10,427 nucleotides of DNA from Flavobacteriales bacterium (GTDB taxonomy: Bacteria > Bacteroidota > Bacteroidia > NS11-12g > UBA955), in the NCBI GenBank assembly GCA_947464515.1, contig CANHXF010000037.1:1-10427 (forward strand), written 5' to 3'. The position numbers were made by a program, and so were the translations under genes. Shown here one piece after another: positions 1 through 7,131 of the stretch. The notes beneath the pieces are model-generated. The model searched no databases and was not told the origin of the DNA. It saw only the letters and a list, made by a program, of their open reading frames with translations. Numbering within the stretch: position 1 is the first letter of the stretch; each line of letters opens with the position of its first letter.

Positions 1-2019
1 AGTAAAAATGGCAATGCTTTATGGTTACTGAACAAAATTCTTTCATCAAAAAATCTTCAATCATTAAGTTTTGATAGTACTTACTTTATTGGAAATATTG
101 GTGATCGATTTATTGGAAACGTCAACATTAAAAAAGGCGGCACGCTACAAATCAACAATTGGACAAAAGGCGTTAATGCTTCCCGTTCTTTTCTAGATTC
201 ATTTGTAATTACTAAACAACTAGATCGTGTCTTTTACCTAGGTGATTGCCAAGAAAAGGTAATTCGTGCTCAAAGTGGATCAATCATCAATCTCGGCTCC
301 GGACTAAGCAATATCCAACCAACCGTTCTTCATGTAAAGAACCGCAGTCTAATTGTAATTGACGCTGGCTCTGTATTGCATCTTTCTGGTAAACGATCAA
401 AGTTGATAATTCATAAAAATGCAGCGCTAACACTTAATGATAACTCTACATTGATCATCGATGACGGTAGCACATTAATCATCGAGGAAGGTGGCAAATT
501 GAATATCGGTAAAAATGTACATTTATACCTCAATGGAGTCAACGCTCTTTTGCATATCGGTGGTAAGGTAAAAATAGGAGCGAATGCTGATTTAACTATT
601 CAATCACAACAAGGATTTTCAACAGGCTTGTTAAAATTAAACAATGTTGGTGGCGGATTTGGAATGTGCACGTTTAATGGTAGCGGTAATTCCAAATTTC
701 AAATTTTCGGCAACGACAAAACTGCTTCTACCGTATTACAAATTGAGGGCGTAGTGAATACGGCACTTGTTTTTGATACCATCAATTTCTATAGAGCCAA
801 TGTTAGCTTGGGAAATCAATCCCATCTAATTTGCAATGGTAGCGTGAACATCTCAGATAGTAGGTTTTCTCCAGCAAGTTGGGCAAAAAGTAAAAGTTCT
901 AGTATCACTGTGGAAACCGGAAATGTTGTCGTTGAGCGGTCAAAATTTGAAAAAATGGATGTCGGGATAAAAATTAACGAGGGGGTTAATAATTGTCTTA
1001 TTTCACGCACTGATTTTCACGATTGCATTACTGGTATACTAAACAGTGGCAGCCATTTAGTAGTTTCAAATTGCACGTTTAAGTCAAATGCTGTAGGTGC
1101 CGAAATTCAAGGCAGTATGTCATCTGATAGTTTTGAAAACTGCTATTTCTTCTCGCATCTAAACATGGGATTGTATGTGGAAACAAATGACACCATCAAC
1201 ATCCCGTTGAGTTTCAATAACTGTGGGTTTTATAAGAACCAAGTTGCTGCACAAAGCCTCAATCGAAGTCTAGCATTTGCTTGTTCAATATTTGGTTATA
1301 ACACCACAGGTATTGTCCTTAACAATGCCAAATTGATCTGTGGCGCGGAATCCGGAGAGATGATCAATTCAGACACTGTTTATGCGGGTTTCAACACATT
1401 CGCATTCCAAGAGGATGCCTCGATAAAAGCATATAACGCCACGCTTTATTTGAATGGAAAAAACAATTTTTTACGCTCTATTGAGAAAAAACCAAAAAAG
1501 TTCGAAATCTACGGTTCGTTGGCAGAAATAGATGGCGGTAACAACGGTTCGCAGAAAAATGACAATTTGAATATCGGTGAAAATTTTTGGCAGCCATCAA
1601 AATGGAATTATACAATGGATAGCCTCCGGGAAAATTATATAAATCTTGGCTATTATGATATTGGTGGTCATTTCAATGAAGTAGAATTGACAGGAAAACT
1701 AGCAGGTAGCCAATTTGTGAAATGCTACGACCCAAATGGTAGTGTTAGCTCCGCAATGAAATTGGCTGGACTTGACAATGAGTATTCAGACCTTCAAATT
1801 GAACGTAGTATTACAAATAATTCCATTATAAACAATGGATTTGAATGGCCACACAATGCAAAAGTATTCACAGTAGACGGCAAATTGATTCGGACAATTA
1901 ATACTGGAGATCAAGCAAAAACTGATGACTTTGGTATTAGTCCTGGCGTTTACATTTTACGTTGGACGGATGCTGAAAATTCCATCAAATCGAAGAAAAT
2001 AATGGTGTTTGAAAAATAA
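1..2019 (+). CDS. Secreted parallel beta-helix protein with probable T9SS C-terminal sorting domain (5' partial)
   Basis: The frame is open from base 1 to the TAA at 2017-2019, giving 672 visible residues; the true start lies upstream of the window. A TTG at 376 is an internal leucine codon, since the 125 codons before it are also open and read as similar protein. Visible residues about 110-195 are short alternating hydrophobic rungs rich in Asn and Gly (STLIIDDG, STLIIEEG, GKLNIGKN), and residues about 290-440 hold rungs such as CLISRTDF and LVVSNCTF. Both are typical of right-handed parallel beta-helix proteins. The last 55 or so residues (VFTVDGKLIRTI, then SPGVYILRW and a Lys-rich end) resemble a T9SS type A sorting domain, which would route the protein across the outer membrane. 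The usual YPNP motif at the start of that domain is not visible, so it may be short or degenerate. The product is inferred to be an exported cell-surface or secreted protein. No catalytic motif was recognised, so a polysaccharide lyase or adhesin role is not assigned. Confidence 0.85.
   Translation, partial: SKNGNALWLLNKILSSKNLQSLSFDSTYFIGNIGDRFIGNVNIKKGGTLQINNWTKGVNASRSFLDSFVITKQLDRVFYLGDCQEKVIRAQSGSIINLGSGLSNIQPTVLHVKNRSLIVIDAGSVLHLSGKRSKLIIHKNAALTLNDNSTLIIDDGSTLIIEEGGKLNIGKNVHLYLNGVNALLHIGGKVKIGANADLTIQSQQGFSTGLLKLNNVGGGFGMCTFNGSGNSKFQIFGNDKTASTVLQIEGVVNTALVFDTINFYRANVSLGNQSHLICNGSVNISDSRFSPASWAKSKSSSITVETGNVVVERSKFEKMDVGIKINEGVNNCLISRTDFHDCITGILNSGSHLVVSNCTFKSNAVGAEIQGSMSSDSFENCYFFSHLNMGLYVETNDTINIPLSFNNCGFYKNQVAAQSLNRSLAFACSIFGYNTTGIVLNNAKLICGAESGEMINSDTVYAGFNTFAFQEDASIKAYNATLYLNGKNNFLRSIEKKPKKFEIYGSLAEIDGGNNGSQKNDNLNIGENFWQPSKWNYTMDSLRENYINLGYYDIGGHFNEVELTGKLAGSQFVKCYDPNGSVSSAMKLAGLDNEYSDLQIERSITNNSIINNGFEWPHNAKVFTVDGKLIRTINTGDQAKTDDFGISPGVYILRWTDAENSIKSKKIMVFEK
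445..492 (+). repeat. 24-bp tandem duplication encoding two beta-helix rungs
   Basis: Two adjacent 24-bp units (445-468 and 469-492) agree at 18 of 24 positions and encode STLIIDDG and STLIIEEG. A third, more diverged unit follows at 493-516 (GKLNIGKN). This is a coding repeat inside the beta-helix gene, consistent with growth of the helix by rung duplication. Confidence 0.75.
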
Positions 2020-2090
2020 TAGTAGCTTCATAGATAGACATCATGCTACACAGTTGATAACAAACAAACACGAAACCCTATTTATAGAAG

Positions 2091-2098
2091 TAATTTTG
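2091..2098 (+). promoter_or_regulatory. Candidate Bacteroidota -7 promoter box TAATTTTG
   Basis: TAATTTTG matches the Bacteroidota housekeeping sigma -7 consensus TAnnTTTG. It lies in the 83-bp gap after the beta-helix gene, four bases before the ATG at 2103. No convincing -33 TTTG was seen about 19-21 bp upstream. If used, transcription would begin at or just before the ATG, giving a leaderless or nearly leaderless message for the metallo-hydrolase/lpxK/gldH/ATPase run. The rest of the gap (2020-2090) shows only a weak 5-bp inverted repeat. Confidence 0.45.
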
Positions 2099-2102
2099 TG
2101 AT

Positions 2103-3524
2103 ATGAAAATTACTTTTTGGGGTGCCGCCAGACAAGTCACAGGCAGTATGCATTTGTTGGACTTGCCTGGTGGTACTAGGGTTTTGATAGATTGTGGTTT
2201 AGATTATGAGAAAAGGAAAGAGTTCGATGAGCGAAACGCGGTTTTTCCATTTGATCCTAAATCAATTGATTTGTTGGTTTTAACCCATGCTCACATCGAC
2301 CATTCGGGCAATGTTCCCAACTTGGTTAGACAGGGTTTTAATGGCAAAATTGTTGGCACCGAACCCACATTAGAATTAAGTGATTTCTTACTTCATGATA
2401 GTTTGAATATTCAGCGAATGGAGGCGGCTGCAAAGCAGAAAGCAGAATGGCGTCAAAGTGGAAGAAAAATGAAAAAGGGCAAACAGCCTCAAGTTCAAAC
2501 ATTATATAGTAAAAAACATATCACCGAAATGTTAGACATGTCGTTTACATTGGGATATGGCGAAGAATATTCGTTCAACGACGAGCTTACATTGTCGTTA
2601 CATGAGGCAGGACACATATTGGGGGCTGCCAGCGTGCGATTTGAAATCAAAAATGACAATAAAACCACCGTTGTGGGGTTTACGGGTGACTTGGGAAATG
2701 CAAACTCAAAATTGGTACCCAATCCTAAGGCCATGAAGGGATTAAATTATTTAATATCCGAAAGCACCTACGGAGGCAGAAAACACAATAGTGATTCAAA
2801 AGATGCCGAACAAGCAATGCTGGACGAAATCATTGAAACTTGCGTGAATCGAAAAGGGAAACTTGTTATTCCTGCCTTTAGCGTTGGTCGTACACAAGCA
2901 ATTATTTTTAGCATTCATCAATTATATCGCGATGGCAGATTGCCAGAAATACCAATTTTCACGGATAGCCCATTAGCCATTCGAAGTACCAAGGTTTACC
3001 AGCATAATGTTGAGTTTTTGAACGATGAAGCAAAAGCGTTTCAAGCAAAAAATGGTAGTCTCTTCGATTTTCCGCTTTTACAAGTAATTGAGGACGAGAA
3101 AGAAAGTGAGATTTTAAGTGTAATAAATGAACCGTGTGTTATTATATCCGCTGCGGGAATGGTAGAGGGCGGAAGGATCCAAATGCATGTTAGAAATAAT
3201 GTAGGGTATCCTGAGAACACTATTTTGATTGCGGGTTTTTGTGCCGAAGGAACCCTTGGACATCGATTACTTCAAGGTCAAGATTTTGTGGAAATCAACA
3301 GAAAACCTAGGCCTGTTCATGCAAAAATTAAAAGAACTGATGTGTTTAGTGCCCACCCAGACCATCCACAAATGCTTGAATATTTTGAGCAATCCAACGA
3401 CGGTGCGCTGAAAAATGTATTTTTAGTCCATGGCGATGCATCTCAAATGGAAATATTGGCCAATGATGTAAAACATACTGAAGTAATTATACCCGAAAAA
3501 GGACAAACTTTCGAGTTAGATTGA
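2103..3524 (+). CDS. MBL-fold metallo-hydrolase with beta-CASP domain (RNase/CPSF73-like)
   Basis: This 473-residue protein belongs to the metallo-beta-lactamase superfamily, beta-CASP branch (YSH1/CPSF-73-like), whose characterised members are zinc-dependent RNA nucleases in the cytoplasm. Zinc ligands are visible: HAHIDH at 62-67, His171 in HEAGHILGA, and Asp196 in GFTGDLG. The beta-CASP motifs are also present: motif A with Glu220 (ESTYGGR), motif B with His418 (FSAHPDH) and motif C with His443 (LVHGD). The RNA-specificity motif SAAGMVEGGR is at 349-358. A Lys-rich helical stretch at about 105-140 interrupts the lactamase fold and could contact nucleic acid (inference). No KH or signal sequence is seen. 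The ATG at 2103 fits the conserved N-terminus (MKITFWGAARQVTGS). Its TGA shares one base with the lpxK ATG, implying translational coupling. The family call is firm; the substrate is unknown. Confidence 0.93.
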   Translation: MKITFWGAARQVTGSMHLLDLPGGTRVLIDCGLDYEKRKEFDERNAVFPFDPKSIDLLVLTHAHIDHSGNVPNLVRQGFNGKIVGTEPTLELSDFLLHDSLNIQRMEAAAKQKAEWRQSGRKMKKGKQPQVQTLYSKKHITEMLDMSFTLGYGEEYSFNDELTLSLHEAGHILGAASVRFEIKNDNKTTVVGFTGDLGNANSKLVPNPKAMKGLNYLISESTYGGRKHNSDSKDAEQAMLDEIIETCVNRKGKLVIPAFSVGRTQAIIFSIHQLYRDGRLPEIPIFTDSPLAIRSTKVYQHNVEFLNDEAKAFQAKNGSLFDFPLLQVIEDEKESEILSVINEPCVIISAAGMVEGGRIQMHVRNNVGYPENTILIAGFCAEGTLGHRLLQGQDFVEINRKPRPVHAKIKRTDVFSAHPDHPQMLEYFEQSNDGALKNVFLVHGDASQMEILANDVKHTEVIIPEKGQTFELD

Positions 3525-4867
3525 TGCGATGGTTGCGCGCCATATTGCTTTTTCCATTAGGTCTACTTTGGGGACTTTTCGCTCTATTAAAACGTAAATG
3601 TTATGTCGTTTTGGGGCTGTCTCAAAAACCCACGATTGCAACCTGGGTTATAGGCAATTTACATGCTGGCGGACAAGGTAAAACGCCAACTATTATTGCA
3701 TTGTACAATTGGTTGCGCATCGAAAGCACAATGCCTTTAGAAATAGCCATTTTATCAAGGGGCTATGGAAGAAAAACAAAGGGATATCGTCGAGTTACAC
3801 ATTTAGAATCCGCGAAATCTGTTGGCGATGAGCCTTTAGAGATATATCATGCTATAAAACAAAACACTGGAACGATTCATACTGAAAACGCTGACCAAAT
3901 ATTAAATACTGAGGCTTCTGCACTGTCACCATTATCTCGGGCAAAGGACACATCTCAAAACAATCAATCGTCGGTATTTGTGTGTGAGGATCGCATTCAG
4001 GGTATTTCAAATATTCAACAAACGAATCCGATTGTCAACATGGTGTTACTAGACGATGGGTTTCAGCATTTAAAATTGTCTGCTTTGGGAAATATCGTTC
4101 TAACAAAGTACCACGAACCCTTTAGCCAAGATATGCCTTTACCTGCAGGAAATTTGCGTGAATTCCCTCATGCATCAAAAAATGCAGATATTATTCTAGT
4201 TACTCATTCACCCAACAATTTAAGTTTAACCGATGCAAATAAGTGGAAAGCAAAGTTTAATAGGCAATTGGGGTTTTGGGGCGTAAAAGCAGGTTCTTCA
4301 AAGTGGATTAATGACATTTATTTTGCTAACTATTTTACAACTGCACCTATTGAACAGTCCAGTTTAAAACTATATTCAACAAATGGCAAGCGCCTAGGCG
4401 AAGGGAAGAAAATAATTTTGATTACCGGGGTTGCCGATGCAAGAGGAATTGTGAATGCTCTCCATGAGTATACTATTGCACATCATTTTGAATACCCTGA
4501 CCATCACTCATTTTCAATAAACGATTTTAATACCTGGAGCAAAAAATTCAATCAGACAATAAAAACCAACGGTGTTCATTCCACATCCGAGATTGAAAAA
4601 GTTAGTGAACATGTATTTGTCTGCACCCGAAAAGATTACATGCGGATAATGTCTCTATGTAAGGAAATGGATCTGAAACATAAGTCTGGGAAAAAGTCTA
4701 ACGTTAGTGATATCGTAGACCCTGAGAATCAAAACGACCATACAAATTCTATTCCTACGAATATTTCCGATTTGCCGTTTTATGTTTGCCATTCAGAAAT
4801 TGAGATACTTTTTAATGAAAAACACCAATTACTAAACAAGATTTTAACACGCAAACTAAATGATTAA
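3524..4867 (+). CDS. lpxK: Tetraacyldisaccharide 4'-kinase LpxK
   Basis: LpxK phosphorylates the 4' position of tetraacyldisaccharide-1-phosphate to give lipid IVA, a late step of lipid A synthesis at the inner face of the inner membrane. The 447-residue protein starts with a hydrophobic, basic N-terminal helix for membrane association, then the P-loop GNLHAGGQGKTP (44-55), LSRGYGRKTKGY (77-88), GDEP with Asp102, LLDDGFQH (175-182), LPAGNLREFPHASKNAD (206-222) and PDHHSF (325-330). Asp102 and one of the two His residues correspond to the Asp/His pair reported for Aquifex LpxK (recalled, not aligned). It is roughly 90 residues longer than a usual LpxK. The excess sits in two polar, low-complexity stretches at about 116-150 and 377-415. 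The ATG at 3524 (TGATG overlap) is preferred; a TTG one codon upstream is possible. The 3' end overlaps gldH by 8 bp. Confidence 0.93.
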   Translation: MRWLRAILLFPLGLLWGLFALLKRKCYVVLGLSQKPTIATWVIGNLHAGGQGKTPTIIALYNWLRIESTMPLEIAILSRGYGRKTKGYRRVTHLESAKSVGDEPLEIYHAIKQNTGTIHTENADQILNTEASALSPLSRAKDTSQNNQSSVFVCEDRIQGISNIQQTNPIVNMVLLDDGFQHLKLSALGNIVLTKYHEPFSQDMPLPAGNLREFPHASKNADIILVTHSPNNLSLTDANKWKAKFNRQLGFWGVKAGSSKWINDIYFANYFTTAPIEQSSLKLYSTNGKRLGEGKKIILITGVADARGIVNALHEYTIAHHFEYPDHHSFSINDFNTWSKKFNQTIKTNGVHSTSEIEKVSEHVFVCTRKDYMRIMSLCKEMDLKHKSGKKSNVSDIVDPENQNDHTNSIPTNISDLPFYVCHSEIEILFNEKHQLLNKILTRKLND

Positions 4868-5393
4868 TTTTAAAATATTGTACCGCAAATCGATTTTCCT
4901 CATCCTTTCAATGACCCTATTTTTATTGAATTCCTGTGGACTTCCTGAAAATACAATTTCCGAAGAATTTCAAACCATGGAAAAGGGAATTTGGGGCTGG
5001 AAAGAAACAAAATCATTTTCTTTTGATATTGAGGATACAACTCATTATTATAATGTCTATTGTGGATTGCGTTTAAATGGGACATACAATTACAGTAATA
5101 TTTGGTTGATTTACGAGTTGTCTGAATCAAAACTAGATACACCAATTGTTAATAATACTAGCTTAACACCCCTATTAAAAAAACAATTTCAGATAGAACT
5201 AGCGGACCAGACTGGAAGATGGTTGGGAAAAGGCATGTCAAACCTGATTTCATATGAACAGCCCTTGATTATTAAAACAAAATTTAAAAAAGGACATTAT
5301 ACGTTTAAACTCTCTCAAAATATGAGGGAAGATTTGCTTTCTGGGGTTAATGACGTGGGCATCAAGGTAGAAAAAGCACAGCCCATTTTATAA
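4860..5393 (+). CDS. gldH: Gliding motility lipoprotein GldH
   Basis: This 177-residue protein has a lipoprotein signal: basic residues at 9-10, a hydrophobic stretch at 12-23 and a lipobox LNSC with the acylated Cys at position 26. The mature part follows the GldH pattern: an aromatic GIWGWKETKSFSF segment, YNVYCGLRLNGTYNYSNIWL with paired aromatic and Asn residues, then GRWLGKGMSNL. GldH is known from Flavobacterium johnsoniae as a lipoprotein needed for gliding; its biochemical role is unclear. A T9SS cargo-like protein in the same window is consistent with a Gld/T9SS organism. The ATG at 4860 lies inside the last codons of lpxK, so translation is probably coupled. The assignment rests on remembered family patterns, not an alignment. 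Confidence 0.85.
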   Translation: MINFKILYRKSIFLILSMTLFLLNSCGLPENTISEEFQTMEKGIWGWKETKSFSFDIEDTTHYYNVYCGLRLNGTYNYSNIWLIYELSESKLDTPIVNNTSLTPLLKKQFQIELADQTGRWLGKGMSNLISYEQPLIIKTKFKKGHYTFKLSQNMREDLLSGVNDVGIKVEKAQPIL

Positions 5394-5403
5394 TAATTAT
5401 TTT

Positions 5404-6963
5404 ATGGTAGTGAAAGGGTATGCATCCGCATTGGTGGGTGTTGAGGCAATCGTTGTGACCGTTGAGTCCAGCAGTATGGGTTTCAATGGAGAAATGGGCG
5501 TGACTTGCGTTATTGGGCTGCCTGATAATTCAGTAAAGGAGAGTTTGTTTCGATGCGAGGCAGCAATCACACATTCGGGTTTCGAAAAAGTAAGGCAAAG
5601 GCAGATTATCAATTTGTCGCCAGCAAACTTGCGTAAAGAGGGGTCGGGGTATGATTTGCCTATTGCCATTGCGATGCTTGCAATGAGTTTTCAAATTCCT
5701 ATGGAAAGGTTAGGACAATACATCGTTATGGGTGAGTTGAGTTTAGATGGCAAAGTGAAACCGATACCCGGTGTATTACCCATGGCAATGTGTGCAAAAA
5801 AAGGTGGATTTGTTGGGGTTATCGTGCCCGCCGACAATGCTTTTGAAGCCTCTGTAGTAGATGATATTTTAGTTTATGGAGTAAAAAATTTGGAAGAGGC
5901 AGCCAACTTTTTAGCTGATCGAATTAAACTGACACCAGTAAACCATCATACAGCATTGTCCGAGGCTATGGAGAACGCGACATATGAATTTGATTTTGCC
6001 GATGTTAAAGGGCAGGAAAATGTGAAAAGGGCCCTCGAAATAGCAAGCGCCGGAGGACATAATGCTATTTTGATTGGTCCACCTGGAGCCGGAAAAACTC
6101 TCTTGGCAAAAAGTATTCAGAGCATATTGCCAACCATGACTGTTTCGGAAGCACTAGAGACATCAGCGATACATTCTGTTGCCGGCAAATTGAATCAAAA
6201 GCAGAGTGTCATATCAAACCGCGTTTTTCGATCTCCACACCACAGTATATCGCATATCGCACTTGTAGGGGGTGGAAATACACCCAAACCTGGAGAAATT
6301 TCTCTCGCACACAATGGCGTTTTGTTTTTGGATGAGCTTCCGGAATTTCATCGCAATGCATTGGAGTCGATGAGACAGCCAATTGAAGATGGTAAAGTAC
6401 ATATTTCCCGCAGCAAATTCAGCATCGAGTATCCATCCAAATTCATGCTGATTGCATCTATGAATCCTTGTCCTTGTGGTTACCTTAATCATCCAACCGT
6501 TGAATGTAAATGTCCAATGGGAAACATTATGCGTTATTTATCAAAAGTCAGTGGACCATTATTGGATCGCATAGATTTGCACGTTGAGGTGTCGCCCATC
6601 CCTATCGATGATTTATCAAACAACAAGGACCGCAGTGAATCAAGTGCTACGATTCGAGAAAGAGTGACAATGGCACGTGCTATTCAAAAGACGCGTTTTC
6701 AAAATAGTGATTTTCAGCACATACACTGTAACAGCCAAATACCCAGTAAATTCATACAACAACTATGTCACATTCAACCCGCCTCACGAACGCTTTTGGA
6801 ATCGGCTATGTCACGTCTACAATTGAGTGCCAGGGCATATCATCGTATTTTAAAAGTTGCTAGAACTATTGCAGATTTAGCAAATGAACAAGAAATACAG
6901 CCAGAACACGTTGCCGAAGCCATTCAGTATCGCAGTTTAGACCGGTCCAACTGGGGAAATTGA
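5404..6963 (+). CDS. comM: YifB/ComM family Mg-chelatase-like AAA+ ATPase
   Basis: The 519-residue protein has the full three-part architecture of the family. There is an N-terminal Lon-protease-like (ChlI) domain at about 18-175, an AAA+ Mg-chelatase domain at about 195-400, and a C-terminal helical domain at about 415-512. Visible motifs are Walker A GPPGAGKT (225-232), Walker B VLFLDELPEFHR (306-317), a Cys cluster NPCPCGY plus ECKC (354-370) that probably binds a metal, and SGPLLDRIDLHVE (383-395). ComM in Vibrio cholerae is a hexameric helicase that promotes branch migration during natural transformation; the role in Bacteroidota is less certain. Despite the family name it is not a chlorophyll-synthesis enzyme. 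The ATG at 5404 is 10 bp after gldH, with no evident Shine-Dalgarno, and gives the canonical N-terminus. Transcription runs into the hairpin at 7080-7111. Confidence 0.95.
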   Translation: MVVKGYASALVGVEAIVVTVESSSMGFNGEMGVTCVIGLPDNSVKESLFRCEAAITHSGFEKVRQRQIINLSPANLRKEGSGYDLPIAIAMLAMSFQIPMERLGQYIVMGELSLDGKVKPIPGVLPMAMCAKKGGFVGVIVPADNAFEASVVDDILVYGVKNLEEAANFLADRIKLTPVNHHTALSEAMENATYEFDFADVKGQENVKRALEIASAGGHNAILIGPPGAGKTLLAKSIQSILPTMTVSEALETSAIHSVAGKLNQKQSVISNRVFRSPHHSISHIALVGGGNTPKPGEISLAHNGVLFLDELPEFHRNALESMRQPIEDGKVHISRSKFSIEYPSKFMLIASMNPCPCGYLNHPTVECKCPMGNIMRYLSKVSGPLLDRIDLHVEVSPIPIDDLSNNKDRSESSATIRERVTMARAIQKTRFQNSDFQHIHCNSQIPSKFIQQLCHIQPASRTLLESAMSRLQLSARAYHRILKVARTIADLANEQEIQPEHVAEAIQYRSLDRSNWGN

Positions 6964-7005
6964 TCAACGCTGACTCCTTGAGGGGACGTGCCTTTTATTT
7001 AGGGC

Positions 7006-7045
7006 GTTTATTGAGGTTTGTTGGGGTTTGTTGAGGTTTGTTAGG
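7006..7045 (+). repeat. Four-unit 10-bp G/T-rich tandem repeat
   Basis: Four consecutive 10-bp units (GTTTATTGAG, GTTTGTTGGG, GTTTGTTGAG, GTTTGTTAGG) fill 7006-7045 in the gap between the convergent ComM-like and gap genes. The strand is strongly asymmetric, with no C in the array. Several GG runs could in principle form a weak two-tetrad quadruplex. No function is assigned. The rest of 6964-7079 shows nothing recognisable. Confidence 0.8.
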
Positions 7046-7079
7046 AAATGAAATATGTCTGCGTGTTATGGTATCAAAG

Positions 7080-7111
7080 CAAAGGGGCCCCAACAAGTTG
7101 GGGCCCCTTTG
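7080..7111. terminator. Probable bidirectional intrinsic terminator hairpin
   Basis: A perfect 15-bp inverted repeat (CAAAGGGGCCCCAAC at 7080-7094, its complement at 7097-7111) has only two bases between the arms, so the real loop is probably 4-6 nt. It sits between the convergent ComM-like ATPase and gap genes, 20 bp past the gap stop codon. The A3/T3 flanks are symmetrical, so it could end transcripts from both sides. The T-tract is short (three bases), which makes it an imperfect classical terminator. Confidence 0.85.
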
Positions 7112-7131
7112 AACAATAATAAAAGATATAA

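Noticed and set aside
376..378. TTG as the start codon of the beta-helix protein
   Set aside because: The same frame is open for 125 codons upstream to the window edge and reads as continuous protein, so the gene is truncated by the window and the TTG is internal.
2022..2049. Inverted repeat GTAGC/GCTAC after the beta-helix gene as a terminator
   Set aside because: The stem is only 5 bp with an 18-base loop and is not followed by a T-tract, so it is too weak to call.
3229..3411. 60-codon reading frame inside the MBL-fold gene
   Set aside because: It lies within the conserved beta-CASP region in another frame and shows no independent start signal or domain.
3521..3523. TTG start one codon upstream for lpxK
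   Set aside because: The ATG at 3524 overlaps the previous stop in a standard TGATG coupling arrangement; a rare start one codon earlier adds nothing.
5397..5669. Antisense reading frame of 90 codons opposite the ComM-like gene start
   Set aside because: It lies fully opposite a strongly conserved coding domain and has no recognisable features; the same holds for the other antisense frames across gap, fcl and gmd.
5404..6963. Reading the Mg-chelatase similarity as a chlorophyll/cobalamin chelatase subunit
   Set aside because: The N-terminal Lon-like domain and the NPCPCGY Cys cluster are specific to the YifB/ComM family, and no chelatase partner genes are nearby.
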